Below, piece by piece: positions 63,264-64,000 of a stretch of DNA of 64,000 nucleotides. Below the pieces are notes generated by a model. It was not told the origin of the DNA and searched no databases. It saw only the letters and a list, made by a program, of their open reading frames with translations. Position 1 is the stretch's first letter. Every line of letters begins with the position of its first letter. The position numbers and the translations under genes were made by a program. The stretch spans positions 55,959 to 119,958 of the forward strand of contig CAJQHR010000040.1 in the NCBI GenBank assembly GCA_905478225.1. Direction: 5' to 3'. This stretch comes from an uncultured Crocinitomix sp. (GTDB lineage: Bacteria; Bacteroidota; Bacteroidia; Flavobacteriales_D; Crocinitomicaceae).

Positions 63264-63735
63264 TGGCGGCCTTTTTTAACCGTTTTATTTCTGATTGAAT
63301 GCGCAGCGATTTCACGAATAGCCACCACATGACTAATGGAATTAAAAACAAAAACATGAAGACATTCATAAAGTTATAGGCCGTAGTTGCATCTAAAAGA
63401 TGAATGATTCCATAATATGCCTTATCAGTTGTTGGAAACCAACCTGAATCAATTCGCACATGATTCGCCTTGCAAAAATCAGTGTTATAGTGACAGGTCC
63501 ACGTACATTTTTCTTTTAAGGAAAGCCGTGAATTAATTGCGGTTTGTCCATTAAATACATGGGGAGGTTCGGTAATGATTGCACGCGAAATTTCATTCAC
63601 CGTAATCATGAGTATAATTGGCAATGCCAAAATCAACAGATATTTCGCCCAAGTTTTAATAATCGCTTTCGCTATAAGAATTGAAAATATGTCATTATTG
63701 AACAATCGCCAAGGTGAAATTTCCCTCAAGTTCAC
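63256..63735 (-). CDS. Hypothetical membrane protein with cysteine motif
   Basis: The 159-residue protein has two membrane segments (YLLILALPIILMITV near residue 33 and AYNFMNVFMFLFLIPLVMWWLFV near residue 118). Between them is an extracytoplasmic loop with three closely spaced Cys (KCTWTCHYNTDFCK). The end is basic (RIQSEIKRLKKAAND). The Cys could form disulfides or bind metal. No family is recognised. It overlaps the downstream 59-residue membrane protein gene by 8 bp. Confidence 0.65.
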   Translation of the reverse strand: MNLREISPWRLFNNDIFSILIAKAIIKTWAKYLLILALPIILMITVNEISRAIITEPPHVFNGQTAINSRLSLKEKCTWTCHYNTDFCKANHVRIDSGWFPTTDKAYYGIIHLLDATTAYNFMNVFMFLFLIPLVMWWLFVKSLRIQSEIKRLKKAAND

Positions 63736-63901
63736 GTATTAGTATGTTAGTATTCTTTTTTAATTAGTCGAATGGTTTGTCATTCAGTTTTTTATGGGAG
63801 CGCGGAATTTCTAGTTTATTCAGATTATTAACACATTACTAAACCAAAATTGTAAATTATAATAGTAGATGGAAGTGTAAGCTTCCCCAAATTAGAACCA
63901 T

Positions 63902-64000
63902 CTATTCTTCTAAAACTTTAATATAGTTATTGTTTTTAATTCTTCTGAGACTAGACTCAGAAGAATTAATTTTGGCATACTCAATAGGTGACATTTTTTC
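63902..64000 (-). CDS. C-terminal end of a possible transposase, runs off the window
   Basis: The frame open to the window end reads EKMSPIEYAKINSSESSLRR and IKNNNYIKVLEE before a TAG stop. MSPIEYAK resembles the last turn of DDE transposases (for example IS3-like OrfB, which end LGYxSPxEY). Only 32 residues are visible, so the identification is weak. The coding part contains a perfect 14-bp inverted repeat (63936-63949 / 63956-63969, loop of 6). The neighbouring 63866-63905 segment also has TAGATGG/CCATCTA arms. Confidence 0.3.
   Translation of the reverse strand, partial: EKMSPIEYAKINSSESSLRRIKNNNYIKVLEE
63936..63969. repeat. Perfect 14-bp inverted repeat
   Basis: TTAATTCTTCTGAG (63936-63949) and CTCAGAAGAATTAA (63956-63969) are exact reverse complements around the 6-nt loop ACTAGA. 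It lies within the 3' end of the possible transposase frame. A hairpin in mRNA is likely; no long T-run follows, so it is not a classical terminator on either strand. Confidence 0.8.

Noticed and set aside
1..64000. tRNA, rRNA, tmRNA or CRISPR arrays
   Set aside because: I saw no cloverleaf-like GGTTCGAATCC box, no rRNA segment and no evenly spaced direct repeats. The AAGTCA and TCTAA spacers are irregular.

Overview
The window looks like chromosomal DNA of a low-GC, gliding or T9SS-bearing member of the Bacteroidota, most likely Flavobacteriales (a Crocinitomicaceae/Cryomorphaceae-like lineage is my inference). The basis is: three secreted proteins with type IX secretion (T9SS) C-terminal sorting domains, a GldN-like T9SS component, promoters of the Bacteroidota type (TTG, 17-19 bp, TAnnTTTG), many Bacteroidota-restricted families (DUF4294, DUF4924, DUF5683), frequent TTG starts and A+T-rich codons. 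No tRNA, rRNA or CRISPR array was seen.

Layout. 0-3.7 kb: a small lipoprotein, an NlpC/P60 hydrolase and a minus-strand set (acyltransferase, PAP2 phosphatase, STAS-like protein). The last of these is frameshifted by a 10-bp tandem repeat. 3.8-13.3 kb: L-2-hydroxyglutarate oxidase, tsaD, and the divergent tamB-accC-membrane protein run. 13.6-24 kb: secreted or lipoprotein hypotheticals, an S41 peptidase followed by a TPR protein, a FAH-family hydrolase and a leucine-rich T9SS substrate. A 57-codon stub of an alpha/beta hydrolase also lies here. 24-38.7 kb: fused branched-chain 2-oxoacid dehydrogenase E1, DUF547 plus SDR, a large PKD/T9SS type-B protein, aconitase, an N-acetylglucosamine-kinase-like protein, a SiaC-like protein, OmpH, DUF4924 and an LpxL-like acyltransferase. 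39.5-45.3 kb: a 1694-residue fusion of an SLC12-type cation-chloride cotransporter to a P-loop NTPase/winged-helix module, overlapping an MscS-like gene. 45.5-49.2 kb: FAD oxidoreductase, membrane polyferredoxin and a GT2 glycosyltransferase. 49.4-54.9 kb: parA-parB-DUF5683, a GldN-like protein and small hypotheticals.

55-63 kb is a carotenoid island. A MerR/B12-binding regulator of the CarH/LitR type has its own terminator. It is followed by an operon of an ECF sigma factor, crtI, crtB, an unknown exported protein, idi, a crtD-like desaturase, a cruF-like hydratase and, after a 148-bp gap, a CrtYcd-type lycopene cyclase. The promoters of the regulator and of the sigma-crt operon share the word TTTGTTTAA over the -7 box, which suggests light/B12-dependent control. 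The enzyme set predicts a monocyclic, 1'-hydroxylated, 3',4'-desaturated carotenoid (myxol/saproxanthin type); crtE and crtZ are not in the window. The window closes with two overlapping small membrane-protein genes and the 3' end of a possible transposase.

The most unusual items are the cotransporter-NTPase fusion with its MscS-like partner, the CarH-like/ECF-sigma circuit, the repeat-driven frameshift at 1.3 kb and a 34-bp imperfect repeat present twice at the 3' ends of unrelated genes.
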